64,000 nt of DNA from an uncultured Shewanella sp. (GTDB taxonomy: Bacteria; Pseudomonadota; Gammaproteobacteria; Enterobacterales; Shewanellaceae): NCBI RefSeq assembly GCF_947501225.1, contig NZ_CANMUW010000005.1:278940-342939 (forward strand). Direction: 5' to 3'. The notes beneath the pieces were generated by a model, which saw only the letters and a list, made by a program, of their open reading frames with translations, was not told where the DNA came from and searched no databases. Position 1 is the first letter of the stretch. Every line of letters begins with the position of its first letter. The translations under genes and the position numbers were made by a program. Below are positions 8,543-18,282 of the stretch, one piece after another.

Positions 8543-9829
8543 ATGGCACCAATCATTTGTAAGAGTGCGCTAGAAGCAGTTTCCCTGATCCAGGATGGGG
8601 AAATTCTCTGGACCCATTCCATGGGAGCGACTCCCAGATTACTGCTTAACGCCCTGGCCCAGCACGCACTGACGAAAAAAGATCTCACTCTGCTTCAACT
8701 CCATACCGAATGCGCCGAATCCCTTAGCGACGAGAAACTCAAGGGTCACTTGCGCCACCGCTGTTTCTTCGGCGGGCTACCAACACGTCTGCTACTGCAA
8801 CAGGGGGACGCCGACTATGTCCCCATCTTTCTCTCCGAAGTCCCTAAGCTGTTTCGATCGGGCGAACAGAAGATAGACACGGCTATCGTTCAGGTATCGC
8901 CCCCGGATAAACACGGGATCTGCTCCTTAGGGATCTCGGTGGAAGCAACACTTGCAGCCTGTCAGATGGCAGGCAAGATCATCGCGCATATAAACCCACA
9001 GATGCCCCGTACTCACGGCGACGGCTTCATCCATTACAATAAGTTTGCCGCAGTCTATGAGGCCAGTGCCCCTCTGCCTCAACACCCACTCGCTGCAAGC
9101 GACGAGACCAGCCTGGCAATCGGTAATAACGTCGCACAGCTTGTCAGAGACGGTGATTGTCTTCAGATGGGCATTGGCGCAATCCCGGATGCGGTACTCA
9201 GCTGCCTTAAGGGCCATAAAGATCTGGGGATCCACACCGAGCTGTTTTCCGACGGTGTACTTAATCTGGTTGAAAGCGGCGTGATCAACAACAGTAAAAA
9301 GCTGGTTCACAGGGGGAAACTGGTTACCGGGTTTGCACTCGGAAGTCAGCGCCTCTATGACTATGTGGACGATAACCCTTCGGTCATATTTATGGATATC
9401 GAACAGGTTAATGACACCTCGATCATCAGAAAAAACCCCAATGTAATGGCCATCAACTCTGCACTTCAGGTCGATATTTCAGGTCAGATCTGTGCCGACT
9501 CCCTGGGCACCCGTATCTATTCAGGTGTAGGCGGGCAGATGGATTTCATCCGAGGTGCCGGTTTATCTGAGGGAGGACGTTCGGTTATAGCACTGCCAAG
9601 TACTGCCGCCGGCGGTAAGGTTTCACGGATTGCCACAGTGCTCTCACCCGGTGCAGGTGTTGTAACAACCCGCGCCCATGTCCACTATATTGTCACTGAA
9701 TATGGTATTGCCAATCTACGCGGTCGTTCGCTGCGTGAAAGAGCCAGAGCACTTATAGACATAGCCCATCCGGATTTCAGAGAACAGCTGTGTAGAGAGA
9801 CCTTCGACATGTGGGGCTTGAGTGTATAG
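8543..9829 (+). CDS. Acetyl-CoA hydrolase/transferase family protein
   Basis: This 428-residue cytoplasmic enzyme belongs to the acetyl-CoA hydrolase / 4-hydroxybutyrate or butyrate:acetate CoA-transferase family. Family signatures include IGAIPDAVL, HTELFSDGV, GGQMDFIRGA, ALPSTAAGGK.SRI and TEYGIANLRG near the C terminus. Such enzymes move CoA between short-chain acids through a glutamyl-CoA intermediate. The actual acyl substrate cannot be read from sequence. The ATG start sits after a rather AT-rich leader with a weak ribosome-binding site. The gene appears monocistronic, and an imperfect inverted repeat follows at 9854-9881. Confidence 0.85.
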   Translation: MAPIICKSALEAVSLIQDGEILWTHSMGATPRLLLNALAQHALTKKDLTLLQLHTECAESLSDEKLKGHLRHRCFFGGLPTRLLLQQGDADYVPIFLSEVPKLFRSGEQKIDTAIVQVSPPDKHGICSLGISVEATLAACQMAGKIIAHINPQMPRTHGDGFIHYNKFAAVYEASAPLPQHPLAASDETSLAIGNNVAQLVRDGDCLQMGIGAIPDAVLSCLKGHKDLGIHTELFSDGVLNLVESGVINNSKKLVHRGKLVTGFALGSQRLYDYVDDNPSVIFMDIEQVNDTSIIRKNPNVMAINSALQVDISGQICADSLGTRIYSGVGGQMDFIRGAGLSEGGRSVIALPSTAAGGKVSRIATVLSPGAGVVTTRAHVHYIVTEYGIANLRGRSLRERARALIDIAHPDFREQLCRETFDMWGLSV

Positions 9830-9924
9830 CACTCAATTTTACTCGGCTGGATTTAGCCAGATGTCATGAGGCACCTGGCTATTCCAACCTTTGATGGGAG
9901 CGGCCTCCCGCAATGGCAGGCCTA

Positions 9925-10290
9925 TTAAGGCGCGACGCCGTAAGCCGTGGCACTGACTAAGATACATTGCACCGAATAACCGACCTCCAGCCATAACTTG
10001 TCATCAATGGAGACATCGGACAAAAACAGCGTTCCCGCCCTTTGCTTTTTCGCATCTTCTATTGCGGCCTTTGTCGATGTAGACTCACCTTGGGGGATGA
10101 AGTAAAGCGCAGCCGTTTGGCAACTCCTTCCCTCCACCGGCCCGAGATTTGTCAGGCCACGCTCCTCTAATCCATCGTTTGCTACAAATGTTTGCGTCAC
10201 GAACGACCCATGGTTGGCTAAGTTGCAACCGCTTAACAACAGCAGCGAAAACGGCAATAATGAGCTTAGTGCTAAATGACGTAGATTCAA
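9925..10290 (-). CDS. TRL-like lipoprotein
   Basis: This is a small exported lipoprotein. The open frame extends to 10347, but a strong GGAGG sits 7 bases before an in-frame TTG at 10290, giving MNLRHLALSSLLPFSLLLLSGC with lipobox LSGC, so I choose that start (121 residues). The mature part contains GPVEGRSC and a LYFIPQGESTS...A.EDA segment resembling TRL-family small lipoproteins (tRNA-locus-associated proteins of unknown function). Two further cysteines could form a disulfide. It is followed by non-coding DNA and has no clear operon partner. Confidence 0.65.
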   Translation of the reverse strand: MNLRHLALSSLLPFSLLLLSGCNLANHGSFVTQTFVANDGLEERGLTNLGPVEGRSCQTAALYFIPQGESTSTKAAIEDAKKQRAGTLFLSDVSIDDKLWLEVGYSVQCILVSATAYGVAP

Positions 10291-10443
10291 AGCGTAGCCT
10301 CCGGCATATTTTGCCTGAAAATTAATAGAACAGTGACCGTACTGCAATATACTGACTCGATGTTCAGTCTTGTCGAAGCTAAGTTAAAAGGCAACAAAAA
10401 CATCCCTCTTCAGAGTATGGCGAATAAGCCTGACGAAAAATTC

Positions 10444-11364
10444 TTATTGTCTCTTTAAGATATAATCCAAGCCACCTGTTATTGCTGCAACTTGGGCACA
10501 GATACAGTTTTCATCATCCACCTTAGGGCTATCAGGGTAAACTTCGGTAGTTGTTGCATAAGCTGCGTCACTGAAACCAATACATAAGCCCAGTGATTTG
10601 GTCGCATAATTTACAACGCCATGCTGGGCAAGTTTTACACCAATGAGTTTGCCCTCGTCATCCGGCGGCGCAATATGGGTCACAGCCTCGACCCCCTCAA
10701 TAATAGCGCTTTGAAACTCAACGACCGGATTCTCGGTATCGCCGACAAGGTAGAAGCCATCAGGAATATTCCAGTTACTGTGCACACCACCATCGCGGGC
10801 GGCCAACGCAGGCCTGAATTCACTGTTGTCAGTATCTGTGGTTTCATGCAGGTCGATATGCGCCAAGATCTTAAGATCGAGTGCTGCAATATACCGCATC
10901 AGAGCTGCTGATTCTTCACAGGTGCTTCCTTCATAAAAGGAGCGGTTCGGATCCACAGCGTTGGGATTCCAGCGATTAATAGTTTCGTACCCCCAGGGGC
11001 TGAGACATGGTGCTACGATGACATTAAACAGGGCGCTATAGGCTTCGGCTTTCGTTTCAAGGAATCGAATAGCCCCCTGAACACCACTGGTTTCATAACC
11101 ATGCACCCCACCTGTGATCAATACCGTCGACTTGTTACTATCCCATTGACGGGTTCTGACAACATACAGTGGATATCTGGCCACATCATAGGAGAGTTCA
11201 CCGTATTGGACAACATCGAAACGCTCCTTCAGTGGCTCAAGCTTTGCCTGCACCTCTGTTTTATATGACCGCTTGATCTCTTGTCGAGCGAGCCACTGCT
11301 GTTTCTCTGCTTCTCCCCATCTTTGACCCGAAATACCTATTGGATAACTTTCTAACTGTTTCAT
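10444..11364 (-). CDS. M14-type zinc deacylase/peptidase (AstE/aspartoacylase-like)
   Basis: This 306-residue cytoplasmic protein belongs to the succinylglutamate desuccinylase/aspartoacylase branch of zinc carboxypeptidases. GGVHGYETSG supplies the first zinc His and Glu, and IDLHETTDTD supplies the third zinc ligand. The family hydrolyses amide bonds at the ends of small molecules or peptides, and the substrate here is not evident. It lies 35 bases downstream of the exported 225-codon hypothetical gene, with which it could be co-transcribed. There is no signal peptide. It is not AstE itself, since no arginine-succinyltransferase genes are nearby. Confidence 0.75.
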   Translation of the reverse strand: MKQLESYPIGISGQRWGEAEKQQWLARQEIKRSYKTEVQAKLEPLKERFDVVQYGELSYDVARYPLYVVRTRQWDSNKSTVLITGGVHGYETSGVQGAIRFLETKAEAYSALFNVIVAPCLSPWGYETINRWNPNAVDPNRSFYEGSTCEESAALMRYIAALDLKILAHIDLHETTDTDNSEFRPALAARDGGVHSNWNIPDGFYLVGDTENPVVEFQSAIIEGVEAVTHIAPPDDEGKLIGVKLAQHGVVNYATKSLGLCIGFSDAAYATTTEVYPDSPKVDDENCICAQVAAITGGLDYILKRQ

Positions 11365-11398
11365 ATTTTGCCTTTATTATAGAAGTCGAATTAAATCT

Positions 11399-12028
11399 CT
11401 AGTCTGCCAGATAAACGCCACAGCCGGGAGCGAGTTGATCTGAGGCCCTCGAAAATCGGTTTATCAGGTAGGTCACATACCCTTTGCCGCTAAAATCCAG
11501 CTCAAAGGTTTCTGTGTACTGATCTTTTTCCGTGGATGATAAAGTCAAACGAGCCGAAAAGTTGGGAGGAAGATTGTCCCCCTCTACCAACTCAAAAACC
11601 CAGGAGCGGTTAGCCACAGATGTCGCCAAGTCGAGAGCATAGTGAGCAATAAAGCCTTCGTTATCATACTCACTCAGTGAGAGCACAGTCCCCTCTTCGG
11701 TGAGTGAGAACAGAGAGTGAGACAGATGCGTCTCCCCGGCCGGGTTACTTTCCTGCTTAGGATAGACAGAACGACCGTCTCTGCAGATAGCTTTCCCATC
11801 TAAGATAGAGGCAAAGCGTTTTTCAGCCTCTGAGGTTCCCCACTTTCCCTCACCGACACCTCGCCACAGGCCTTTCAGCTCGTTAAGCCCTGAATAGGCA
11901 TCTAGAGCCGATCCGCATAACACGACATTCTTGCGCTCAAGGGGTGACTTTGTCCCCTGGCCACCATGAACAGTTGAACTAACAGCCATTAAGAAAAACA
12001 TGACAAAAATAGCGCTAACGTGATGCAT
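11399..12028 (-). CDS. Exported hypothetical protein
   Basis: I do not recognise this protein. The frame opens at 12076, but an ATG at 12028 gives a good signal peptide (MHHVSAIFVMFFLMAVSSTVHG, cleavage near HGG), so I choose it, for about 209 residues. The mature protein contains a Cys in VVLCGSA, a Cys in KAICRDGR, and a Cys close to the C terminus in APGCGVYL, so one disulfide is possible. It lies between the Gre-like gene and the M14-like gene on the same strand with short gaps, suggesting a small operon. Function is unknown. Confidence 0.6.
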   Translation of the reverse strand: MHHVSAIFVMFFLMAVSSTVHGGQGTKSPLERKNVVLCGSALDAYSGLNELKGLWRGVGEGKWGTSEAEKRFASILDGKAICRDGRSVYPKQESNPAGETHLSHSLFSLTEEGTVLSLSEYDNEGFIAHYALDLATSVANRSWVFELVEGDNLPPNFSARLTLSSTEKDQYTETFELDFSGKGYVTYLINRFSRASDQLAPGCGVYLAD

Positions 12029-12100
12029 GCTTAACCCCTTAGCGGTAGCAATTGCTTTGTATCGGCCACAAGACATGAGCAGAAGAGAAAATAAAAGTAA

Positions 12101-12607
12101 TCAGTATACGGCAATGATCTCAAACTCCTTGCGATTACCTGCGATATTTATGACCACTATATCATCCGGCATACGTCCCAACAGGGCTCGCCCCAATGGG
12201 GAATATGGCGTGACAATCATTATCTCCTTCCCATCGAGTGAGGCCGTGGTTTCTGAAGATATGGAGAGTTTTACACCACCTGCACCTGGGCCGAGAAACA
12301 GAACCTGTTCAGTACCGCACTCATCCATGATGACGACCAAAGCTGTCAGCCCTATCGGTGTATTTCTGTCAAAACAGCGTATCGTCAGCGCCGCAAAATC
12401 ACTAATATCTTTCGCACATTGGGCTACTCTTTGTGTTTGTCCGTGTGCCAGGTAAGATGCTTCCAGACCAAAAGTTTCATACTTACTCTTTGCCACTGTT
12501 TCGCTATGAGTCGCCGTTTCATGAGCTTGATTGGCGGCCTTAACGGCAGAAAGCTTGATGGCGTCGAGTCGTTTAAGTATTGCTTCGAGTATTACTCTTT
12601 TATTCAT
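12101..12607 (-). CDS. GreA/GreB-family transcript cleavage factor-like protein
   Basis: The product has 168 residues. The C-terminal half carries the Gre/Rnk FKBP-like signature VTPYSPLGRALLGRMPDD, which in GreA/GreB contacts RNA polymerase. The N-terminal 80 residues are helical and probably form the coiled coil that enters the secondary channel, but the acidic tip of GreA is replaced by an ETATHSETVAKSKYETFGLE segment, which is typical of a divergent Gre-like family and not of GreA or GreB proper. It may therefore modulate RNA polymerase without normal cleavage activity. It heads a possible operon with the exported protein and the M14-like enzyme. Confidence 0.75.
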   Translation of the reverse strand: MNKRVILEAILKRLDAIKLSAVKAANQAHETATHSETVAKSKYETFGLEASYLAHGQTQRVAQCAKDISDFAALTIRCFDRNTPIGLTALVVIMDECGTEQVLFLGPGAGGVKLSISSETTASLDGKEIMIVTPYSPLGRALLGRMPDDIVVINIAGNRKEFEIIAVY

Positions 12608-12753
12608 CTTGCGCTTGTAGACAGCTGATTAAAAAGGATTAGCATGCAGTTGAGAGAAATTGAGTACGCACACATTTCGCTGTATTCGCTCATCAAAGGG
12701 CACTCCATATATTGGGGACTCTTGTTGAGTGAGTCTTTAATGAGACAGTAACA

Positions 12754-12779
12754 AAAATGGAGCCATTGGGCTCCATTTT
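12754..12779 (-). terminator. Terminator of roxA
   Basis: ATGGAGCC at 12757-12764 pairs with GGCTCCAT at 12769-12776, flanked by A- and T-runs. It lies just beyond the stop of the minus-strand oxygenase gene and could act in both directions. Confidence 0.75.
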
Positions 12780-12788
12780 ACTGACTAT

Positions 12789-13931
12789 TTATTCCTCTTC
12801 GAAATACCAGTATCCACTGTTGACCCAGCTTGTTAACAGCTCAATAAACTCTGGAGTTGCTAACCATGGGGTTAAACTTGATAAACTGAGCGTCTGACTA
12901 TCAGATAACAGAGGAATAACGGCCGAAATTTCAGGAGCCAGATTAATCTGTTCACCATTGATATAGAACACGCCCTGAGAAACCGTGGAGTCGAAATAGA
13001 GCACCCTCAGCCCCCCCAGGCGCGTTAAAGCCTGCCCGTTAAGCAACTCGATAATATCTTGACTCTCAAAACCGAGCGGCTCTTCGGGCAGGTCGAGCTC
13101 ACATTTAGAGTTAGTCAGGTAACGACCTGAAAACTCACTGATCAACTTGTCATCGAGCGTCGCGAGTATCTGCGCCTTTATTCTGGCTTGATCAGATTCA
13201 GTCACACGACCACTGTGAGTGCTAACTTGGCGATCGGGATCTGCAATCTGCTCACAACCAATTTCATTGTCGATAAGGTGATCGGCCAAAGCACTAACCA
13301 TATCTTTGGCCGATGCAGTGCGATAACCCACCGAAAAACTCATCGATGCTTCCAGAGTAACCCCCTCGTGGGGATAACCAGGTGGCAGATATAGGATATC
13401 ACCGGGAAGCAGTTCGACATCAATAATTGGCTCAAACGCTTCTGTGTGCAGTAACGCCGGGTGGGCCGAAAACTCTTTATGGGGTCCCCTGTCACCAACT
13501 TTCCAACGTCGACGACCTGAGCCCTGACAGATAAAGACATCATAGAGATCGATGTGGGGCCCAACACCTCCCCCCGGTGTGGCATAACTCGCCATCACAT
13601 CATCGAAGCGCCAACGAGGGATAAAATCAAAACATTGAATCAGCTCCTCGGCTTGTGGTAACCAATTGTTCAGAGCCTGAACCACTAAGGTCCAATCCGT
13701 CTCGCCGAGATGCTCATAGTCATCGAATGGCCCAAACTCGGCCTGCCACTCCCCTTCACTCTTAAATATACGCCTTGATTCGACAAGTTCATCACATGCA
13801 AGACCTGCCATCTCTTCTGGTGTAAGTAGATCCTGGAAGTTATTGAATCCTTGCCTAATAACCAGCGGCTTCTTCTGCCAGTAATCTCTGATAAAGGTTT
13901 CCGGTGTTAGTTCACCAAGCTCAAGTTGCAT
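12789..13931 (-). CDS. roxA: Ribosomal protein L16 arginine hydroxylase (RoxA/YcfD)
   Basis: This is a 2-oxoglutarate/Fe(II) oxygenase of the JmjC-cupin class that hydroxylates an arginine of ribosomal protein L16 in E. coli YcfD. The length of 380 residues is close to the family size. The iron-binding triad is visible: H and D in GPHIDLYDVF and the distal His in GYPHEGVTL. The opening FIRDYWQKKPLVIRQ is characteristic. A C-terminal winged-helix domain is expected from about residue 300. The gene is monocistronic with a strong terminator and lies divergent from the EF-G2 gene, so two translation-related genes share one intergenic region. Confidence 0.92.
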   Translation of the reverse strand: MQLELGELTPETFIRDYWQKKPLVIRQGFNNFQDLLTPEEMAGLACDELVESRRIFKSEGEWQAEFGPFDDYEHLGETDWTLVVQALNNWLPQAEELIQCFDFIPRWRFDDVMASYATPGGGVGPHIDLYDVFICQGSGRRRWKVGDRGPHKEFSAHPALLHTEAFEPIIDVELLPGDILYLPPGYPHEGVTLEASMSFSVGYRTASAKDMVSALADHLIDNEIGCEQIADPDRQVSTHSGRVTESDQARIKAQILATLDDKLISEFSGRYLTNSKCELDLPEEPLGFESQDIIELLNGQALTRLGGLRVLYFDSTVSQGVFYINGEQINLAPEISAVIPLLSDSQTLSLSSLTPWLATPEFIELLTSWVNSGYWYFEEE

Positions 13932-14297
13932 AGTTAATCAGCCAATAAATATTTTGCGTGATGCTACCAATTTAATGACCGTGAAACCACTCGATAAAAT
14001 CAGTCAATCGCAGGTCAGAGTCGATAAAAAAGCAATGACAGACGATTTAGTACTGAACAAAGCTCACATTTGGGAAAAATGATATAAGCATAAACAGGGC
14101 TTATAAAATTGTAGCGACTTCATCTGCAGCCCTTATACAGCAAGCATTTCAGGGAGATAAAAAAACCTCTCTACTGCTGTTAAATCGTGTTATTTAGCCA
14201 AAATTGAACGATTTTAATAAAAATCTATAAAACAATTCTAAAAGTATTGATATACTTCCCCCCGAATTTTAGAACGTAACTCCAATAGAGTAGAAAA
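13932..14297. promoter_or_regulatory. Divergent control region roxA / EF-G2
   Basis: This 366-base region without genes is AT-rich close to EF-G2. A TATACT hexamer at 14251-14256, about 40 bases before the start codon, is the best -10 candidate, but I see no good -35. No riboswitch or attenuator is apparent. Confidence 0.3.
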
Positions 14298-16382
14298 ATG
14301 ACTGATTTATCAAAGTACAGAAACATTGGTATCTTCGCTCACGTTGACGCGGGTAAGACCACCACAACAGAGCGTATCCTTAAGCTAACCGGTAAGATCC
14401 ATAAGATCGGTGAAGTTCATGATGGTGAATCTACAACTGACTTCATGGAACAGGAAGCTGAGCGTGGTATTACCATTCAGTCTGCTGCTGTAAGTTGTTT
14501 TTGGAACGATCACCGTTTTAACGTTATCGACACCCCTGGCCACGTTGACTTCACAGTTGAAGTTTACCGTTCTCTAAAAGTGCTTGATGGTGGTGTTGGT
14601 GTATTCTGTGGTTCTGGTGGTGTTGAGCCTCAGTCAGAGACTAACTGGCGTTATGCTAACGAATCAGAAGTTGCTCGTATCATCTTCGTAAACAAGTTAG
14701 ACCGTATGGGTGCTGACTTCCTACGCGTTGTTAAGCAAACTAAAGACGTACTGGCTGCTAACCCACTTGTTATGGTTTTACCAATCGGTATCGAAGACGA
14801 GTTCAGAGGTGTTGTTGACCTGCTTACCCGTAAGGCTTGGGTATGGGACGAGTCTGGACAAGCAGAAAACTACAAGATCGAAGATATCCCAGCGGATATG
14901 GTTGACCAGGTAGAAGAGTACCGTGAAATGCTAATCGAAACTGCTGTTGAGCAGGACGATGACCTGATGGAAGCTTACATGGAAGGCGAAGAGCCATCTA
15001 TGGAAGACATCAAGCGTTGTATCCGTCAGGGTACCCGCACAATGGCATTCTTCCCAACTTACTGTGGTTCTGCTTTCAAGAACAAAGGTATGCAGCTTCT
15101 TCTTGACGCTGTTGTTGATTACCTACCAGCACCAACAGAAGTTGACCCTCAGCCTCTTACAGATGAAGAAGGTAACGAAACAGGCGAGCACGCTATCGTT
15201 GATGCAGAAGCTCCACTAAAAGCGCTTGCATTCAAGATTATGGATGACCGTTTCGGTGCCCTGACCTTCGTACGTATCTACTCTGGTCGCATCAAGAAGG
15301 GTGACACCATCCTTAACAGTGCAACCGGTAAGACTGAGCGTGTTGGCCGTATGGTTGAGATGCAGGCAGACGAGCGTAACGAACTGGACTCAGCACAGGC
15401 TGGTGACATTATCGCTATCGTTGGTATGAAGAATGTTCAAACTGGTCACACTCTGTGTGATGTTAAGCACCCTTGTACCCTTGAAGCTATGGTATTCCCA
15501 GAGCCAGTTATCTCTATCGCTGTTGCACCTAAAGATAAGGGCGGCAGTGAGAAGATGGGTATCGCTATCGGTAAGATGATTGCAGAAGATCCATCATTCC
15601 GCGTAGAGACTGATGAAGATTCAGGCGAAACCATCCTTAAAGGTATGGGTGAACTTCACCTGGACATCAAGGTAGACATCCTTAAGCGTACTTACGGTGT
15701 TGACCTGATTGTTGGTGAGCCTCAAGTTGCTTACCGTGAAACTATCACTCAGATCACTGAAGATAGCTACACTCACAAGAAGCAGTCTGGTGGTTCTGGT
15801 CAGTTCGGTAAGATCGACTACGTTATCCGTCCTGGTGAGCAAAACTCAGGCTTCACCTTCAGCTCTTCTGTTGTTGGTGGTAACGTACCTAAGGAATTCT
15901 GGCCTGCAGTTGAGAAAGGTTTCGCAAGCATGATGGAAACCGGTACTGTTGCTGGCTTCCCTGTGTTAGACGTTGAGTTTGAACTGACAGATGGTGCGTT
16001 CCACGCAGTGGATTCATCAGCTATCGCGTTCGAAATCGCTGCTAAAGGTGCTTTCCGTCAATCTATGCCAAAAGCCGGCGCACAGCTTCTTGAGCCTGTG
16101 ATGAAGGTTGATGTATTCAGCCCAGAAGATAACGTTGGTGACGTGATCGGTGACCTTAACCGTCGTCGTGGTATGATCAAAGATCAACAAGCTGGTGTTA
16201 CCGGCGTACGTATCAAGGGTGATGTACCTCTTTCAGAAATGTTTGGTTACATCGGTTCACTACGTACAATGACATCTGGTCGTGGTCAGTTCTCTATGGA
16301 GTTCTCACACTACAGCCCATGTCCAAACAGCGTTGCTGAAAAAGTTATCGCTGAAGTTAAAGAAAGAAACGCTAAGAAGTAA
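14298..16382 (+). CDS. fusA: Elongation factor G, second type (EF-G2)
   Basis: This translocation GTPase has 694 residues. G1 [16 protein letters not shown]3 DTPGHVDF and G4 NKLDRMGAD are intact, followed by the EF-G domains II to V. It is not in the usual str operon: no rpsL, rpsG or tuf genes flank it. It is therefore probably the second EF-G gene that Shewanella and Vibrio carry in addition to str-operon fusA. Codon use is strongly biased to GGT, CGT, GCT and GTT, unlike most neighbours, which points to high expression. It ends with a strong terminator and is transcribed alone. Whether it does translocation, ribosome recycling or both cannot be read from sequence. Confidence 0.93.
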   Translation: MTDLSKYRNIGIFAHVDAGKTTTTERILKLTGKIHKIGEVHDGESTTDFMEQEAERGITIQSAAVSCFWNDHRFNVIDTPGHVDFTVEVYRSLKVLDGGVGVFCGSGGVEPQSETNWRYANESEVARIIFVNKLDRMGADFLRVVKQTKDVLAANPLVMVLPIGIEDEFRGVVDLLTRKAWVWDESGQAENYKIEDIPADMVDQVEEYREMLIETAVEQDDDLMEAYMEGEEPSMEDIKRCIRQGTRTMAFFPTYCGSAFKNKGMQLLLDAVVDYLPAPTEVDPQPLTDEEGNETGEHAIVDAEAPLKALAFKIMDDRFGALTFVRIYSGRIKKGDTILNSATGKTERVGRMVEMQADERNELDSAQAGDIIAIVGMKNVQTGHTLCDVKHPCTLEAMVFPEPVISIAVAPKDKGGSEKMGIAIGKMIAEDPSFRVETDEDSGETILKGMGELHLDIKVDILKRTYGVDLIVGEPQVAYRETITQITEDSYTHKKQSGGSGQFGKIDYVIRPGEQNSGFTFSSSVVGGNVPKEFWPAVEKGFASMMETGTVAGFPVLDVEFELTDGAFHAVDSSAIAFEIAAKGAFRQSMPKAGAQLLEPVMKVDVFSPEDNVGDVIGDLNRRRGMIKDQQAGVTGVRIKGDVPLSEMFGYIGSLRTMTSGRGQFSMEFSHYSPCPNSVAEKVIAEVKERNAKK

Positions 16383-16412
16383 TATTACTTTTTAACTACT
16401 TTCTTAACATAA

Positions 16413-16441
16413 AAAGCCCGCGACTCACCTCGCGGGCTTTT
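16413..16441 (+). terminator. Terminator of EF-G2
   Basis: AAAGCCCGCG pairs with CGCGGGCTTT across a short loop, followed by T residues, directly after the stop codon of EF-G2. This is a textbook Rho-independent terminator. Confidence 0.9.
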
Positions 16442-16524
16442 GTGTATTAAGCCGTTATGCAGATATGGGGATAGGTAAACACCACCTCCTGCTTTCAAAC
16501 TTTCACAAAAGGCCTATCAGACAG

Positions 16525-17151
16525 ATGAGAAATCGCCCTGCAAATTCAGTTATCGTCCTCGATTTTGAGACCACCGGCTTATCACCCAATCAAGGTGATC
16601 GAGCCATAGAGATAGGTGCGGTAAAGATAACCGACGGTCAGGTGGTTGACAGATTTCAGCAACTGATGAATCCCGGCTTCAGGATCAGTAGCTTTATAGA
16701 AGGTTACACAGGCATCACCAATACCATGTTGAGCTCGGCGGCCCCAGCCCGGGAGGTGATGCAACAATTTGCAGATTTTATTGCTGATGACAATCTTGTC
16801 GCTCACAACGCATCATTCGATAAACGCTTCCTCGATGCTGAGCTCGCCATGATTGACCGAGATTATGGCGGCCAGTTTGCCTGCTCTATGCTCATAGCAA
16901 GACGCCTCTATCAGGAGGCACCAAATCATAAGTTAGGTGGGTTAGTCGAATATAAACAGATCGACAATGATGGCGTATTTCACCGAGCCCTCGCCGACTC
17001 GGAAGTCACAGCCAGGCTGTGGCTGAAAATGCTTGAAGAGATAGAGAGAGATTACCGGATCCCAGCCCCAAGCTTTAGCCTGATGCAACAAATATCGAAA
17101 AAACCAAAGTCTGCCGTCCACGCCTTCTTAACTACGACCAATCGACGCTAG
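16525..17151 (+). CDS. DEDDh 3'-5' exonuclease (Pol III epsilon-like)
   Basis: This exonuclease domain protein has 208 residues from the chosen start. The DEDDh motifs are complete: D and E in VLDFETTGL, D in NASFDKRF and the closing H...D in HRALADSE. It resembles the proofreading subunit of DNA polymerase III and RNase T but lacks the C-terminal region of DnaQ, so it is a stand-alone exonuclease. The frame opens at 16465, but the extra residues have no family match, so the ATG at 16525 just before the core (NSVIVLDFE) is preferred. Neither start has a strong ribosome-binding site. The nucleic acid substrate is unknown. Confidence 0.75.
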   Translation: MRNRPANSVIVLDFETTGLSPNQGDRAIEIGAVKITDGQVVDRFQQLMNPGFRISSFIEGYTGITNTMLSSAAPAREVMQQFADFIADDNLVAHNASFDKRFLDAELAMIDRDYGGQFACSMLIARRLYQEAPNHKLGGLVEYKQIDNDGVFHRALADSEVTARLWLKMLEEIERDYRIPAPSFSLMQQISKKPKSAVHAFLTTTNRR

Positions 17152-17228
17152 TTAACCTGGTAACCATTACGATGGCTGTGCCCTATCGTCACAGCCATTA
17201 CATAAATTCAAACGACCTGACACTGACG

Positions 17229-17930
17229 TTAAATGCCCAGTTCATTTAGCAGGTCATCGGCATCATCAACCTCTTTATTGGCAGCCTGCGTCCAGGGAGA
17301 CGGCTCCGCCTTACTCTCATGTTTTTTCCCATGCTCAGCCAGGAGGTCATCGGGATCAAACTCATCCTCGGCATCAAACTCATCCAATTTAATGAACTCA
17401 GTTTTATCCATAGCAAATTCAAGGTAAAAGATATGATTACTTTGGGTTTTAAACGACACTCGTCTCGCCACGGCTTCATCTAAGTTCGTATCGATAGAGA
17501 TGGTAAGCTCTTTATTGATCGTCAGCATTTTAGGCTGACTCTGATTGATAGAGGTTTGAAGCTGTTTATTCACCTTACTGATAAAATCTCCCAAAATCTG
17601 ATTCATCAGCTCCCCCATAACATCACCGACTTCATCGGAGGTATGAGAGAAGGCCAGTTCAGCCTCGGGCATTCCCATCTGCTGCATATATGAACGGTAG
17701 ATCTCGATAGCTGCAGGGGCCGAAAAGTTAATAACAACGAGACCGGAGAAGCCACCATCAAAAATTGAGAAACAGCCAAGATCGGGCTTTAAGCAGGTAC
17801 GGGTAATATTTTGAACCATCGCGGCGTGGGATACCTGACTCGCCGTTGTGCTTGAGAGTACGTGCGTCACCGAATGACATAACTTCAATAAAATATCATC
17901 GGAGGTAACAACTTGAGGTGATTTATTCAT
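17229..17930 (-). CDS. DUF3334 protein, CheX/CheC-like
   Basis: This 233-residue cytoplasmic protein matches my recollection of the DUF3334 family found in Shewanella and Vibrio. The segment SDEVGDVMGELMNQILGDF resembles the E..N...G helix of CheC/CheX/FliY CheY-P phosphatases, and the FDGGFSGLVVINF strand fits the same fold. The C-terminal 50 residues are highly acidic (DEFDAEDEFDPDD). The ATG at 17930 is preferred over an upstream TTG. It is divergent from a chemoreceptor gene 353 bases away. A role in chemotaxis is inference from fold and position only. Confidence 0.7.
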   Translation of the reverse strand: MNKSPQVVTSDDILLKLCHSVTHVLSSTTASQVSHAAMVQNITRTCLKPDLGCFSIFDGGFSGLVVINFSAPAAIEIYRSYMQQMGMPEAELAFSHTSDEVGDVMGELMNQILGDFISKVNKQLQTSINQSQPKMLTINKELTISIDTNLDEAVARRVSFKTQSNHIFYLEFAMDKTEFIKLDEFDAEDEFDPDDLLAEHGKKHESKAEPSPWTQAANKEVDDADDLLNELGI

Positions 17931-18282
17931 GTGCAGAACCAAAAGAAGACAATGTTTAATTTTGCGCCCAAACGATCAAAAAATCAAAGATAAAACAACA
18001 TATTAACCACTAGCTAAATAAGGTGTTAACAATAAAAAGCTAACCATCTGTAATATAAGCAAATAATTGCCCTACACCGGAACATGGAACTTACGTACAA
18101 CTTAAACCGTTTGTACAGGTAAATTTATATATCTTTAACGAATTTTATATAAATTTTTCCATAAGGTGAACAAGGTCTAAAATTTGATAAAAGAGATTAA
18201 AACCGCCAACAAATCATTCAATCGAGCCCCCTATCAAGGTATTATTTTACCCGTCGATACGCCAAATTTAGAAGGGATATCT
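17931..18282. promoter_or_regulatory. Divergent region with a GTACAA inverted repeat
   Basis: No gene is visible. GTACAA at 18095-18100 and TTGTAC at 18111-18116 form a perfect dyad with a 10-base spacer, a layout typical of a dimeric regulator site. The rest is AT-rich DNA leading to the chemoreceptor. Confidence 0.35.

Noticed and set aside
8927-9310. Minus-strand open frame inside the CoA-transferase gene
   Set aside because: Shadow of the real gene on the other strand; no motif and no start signal.
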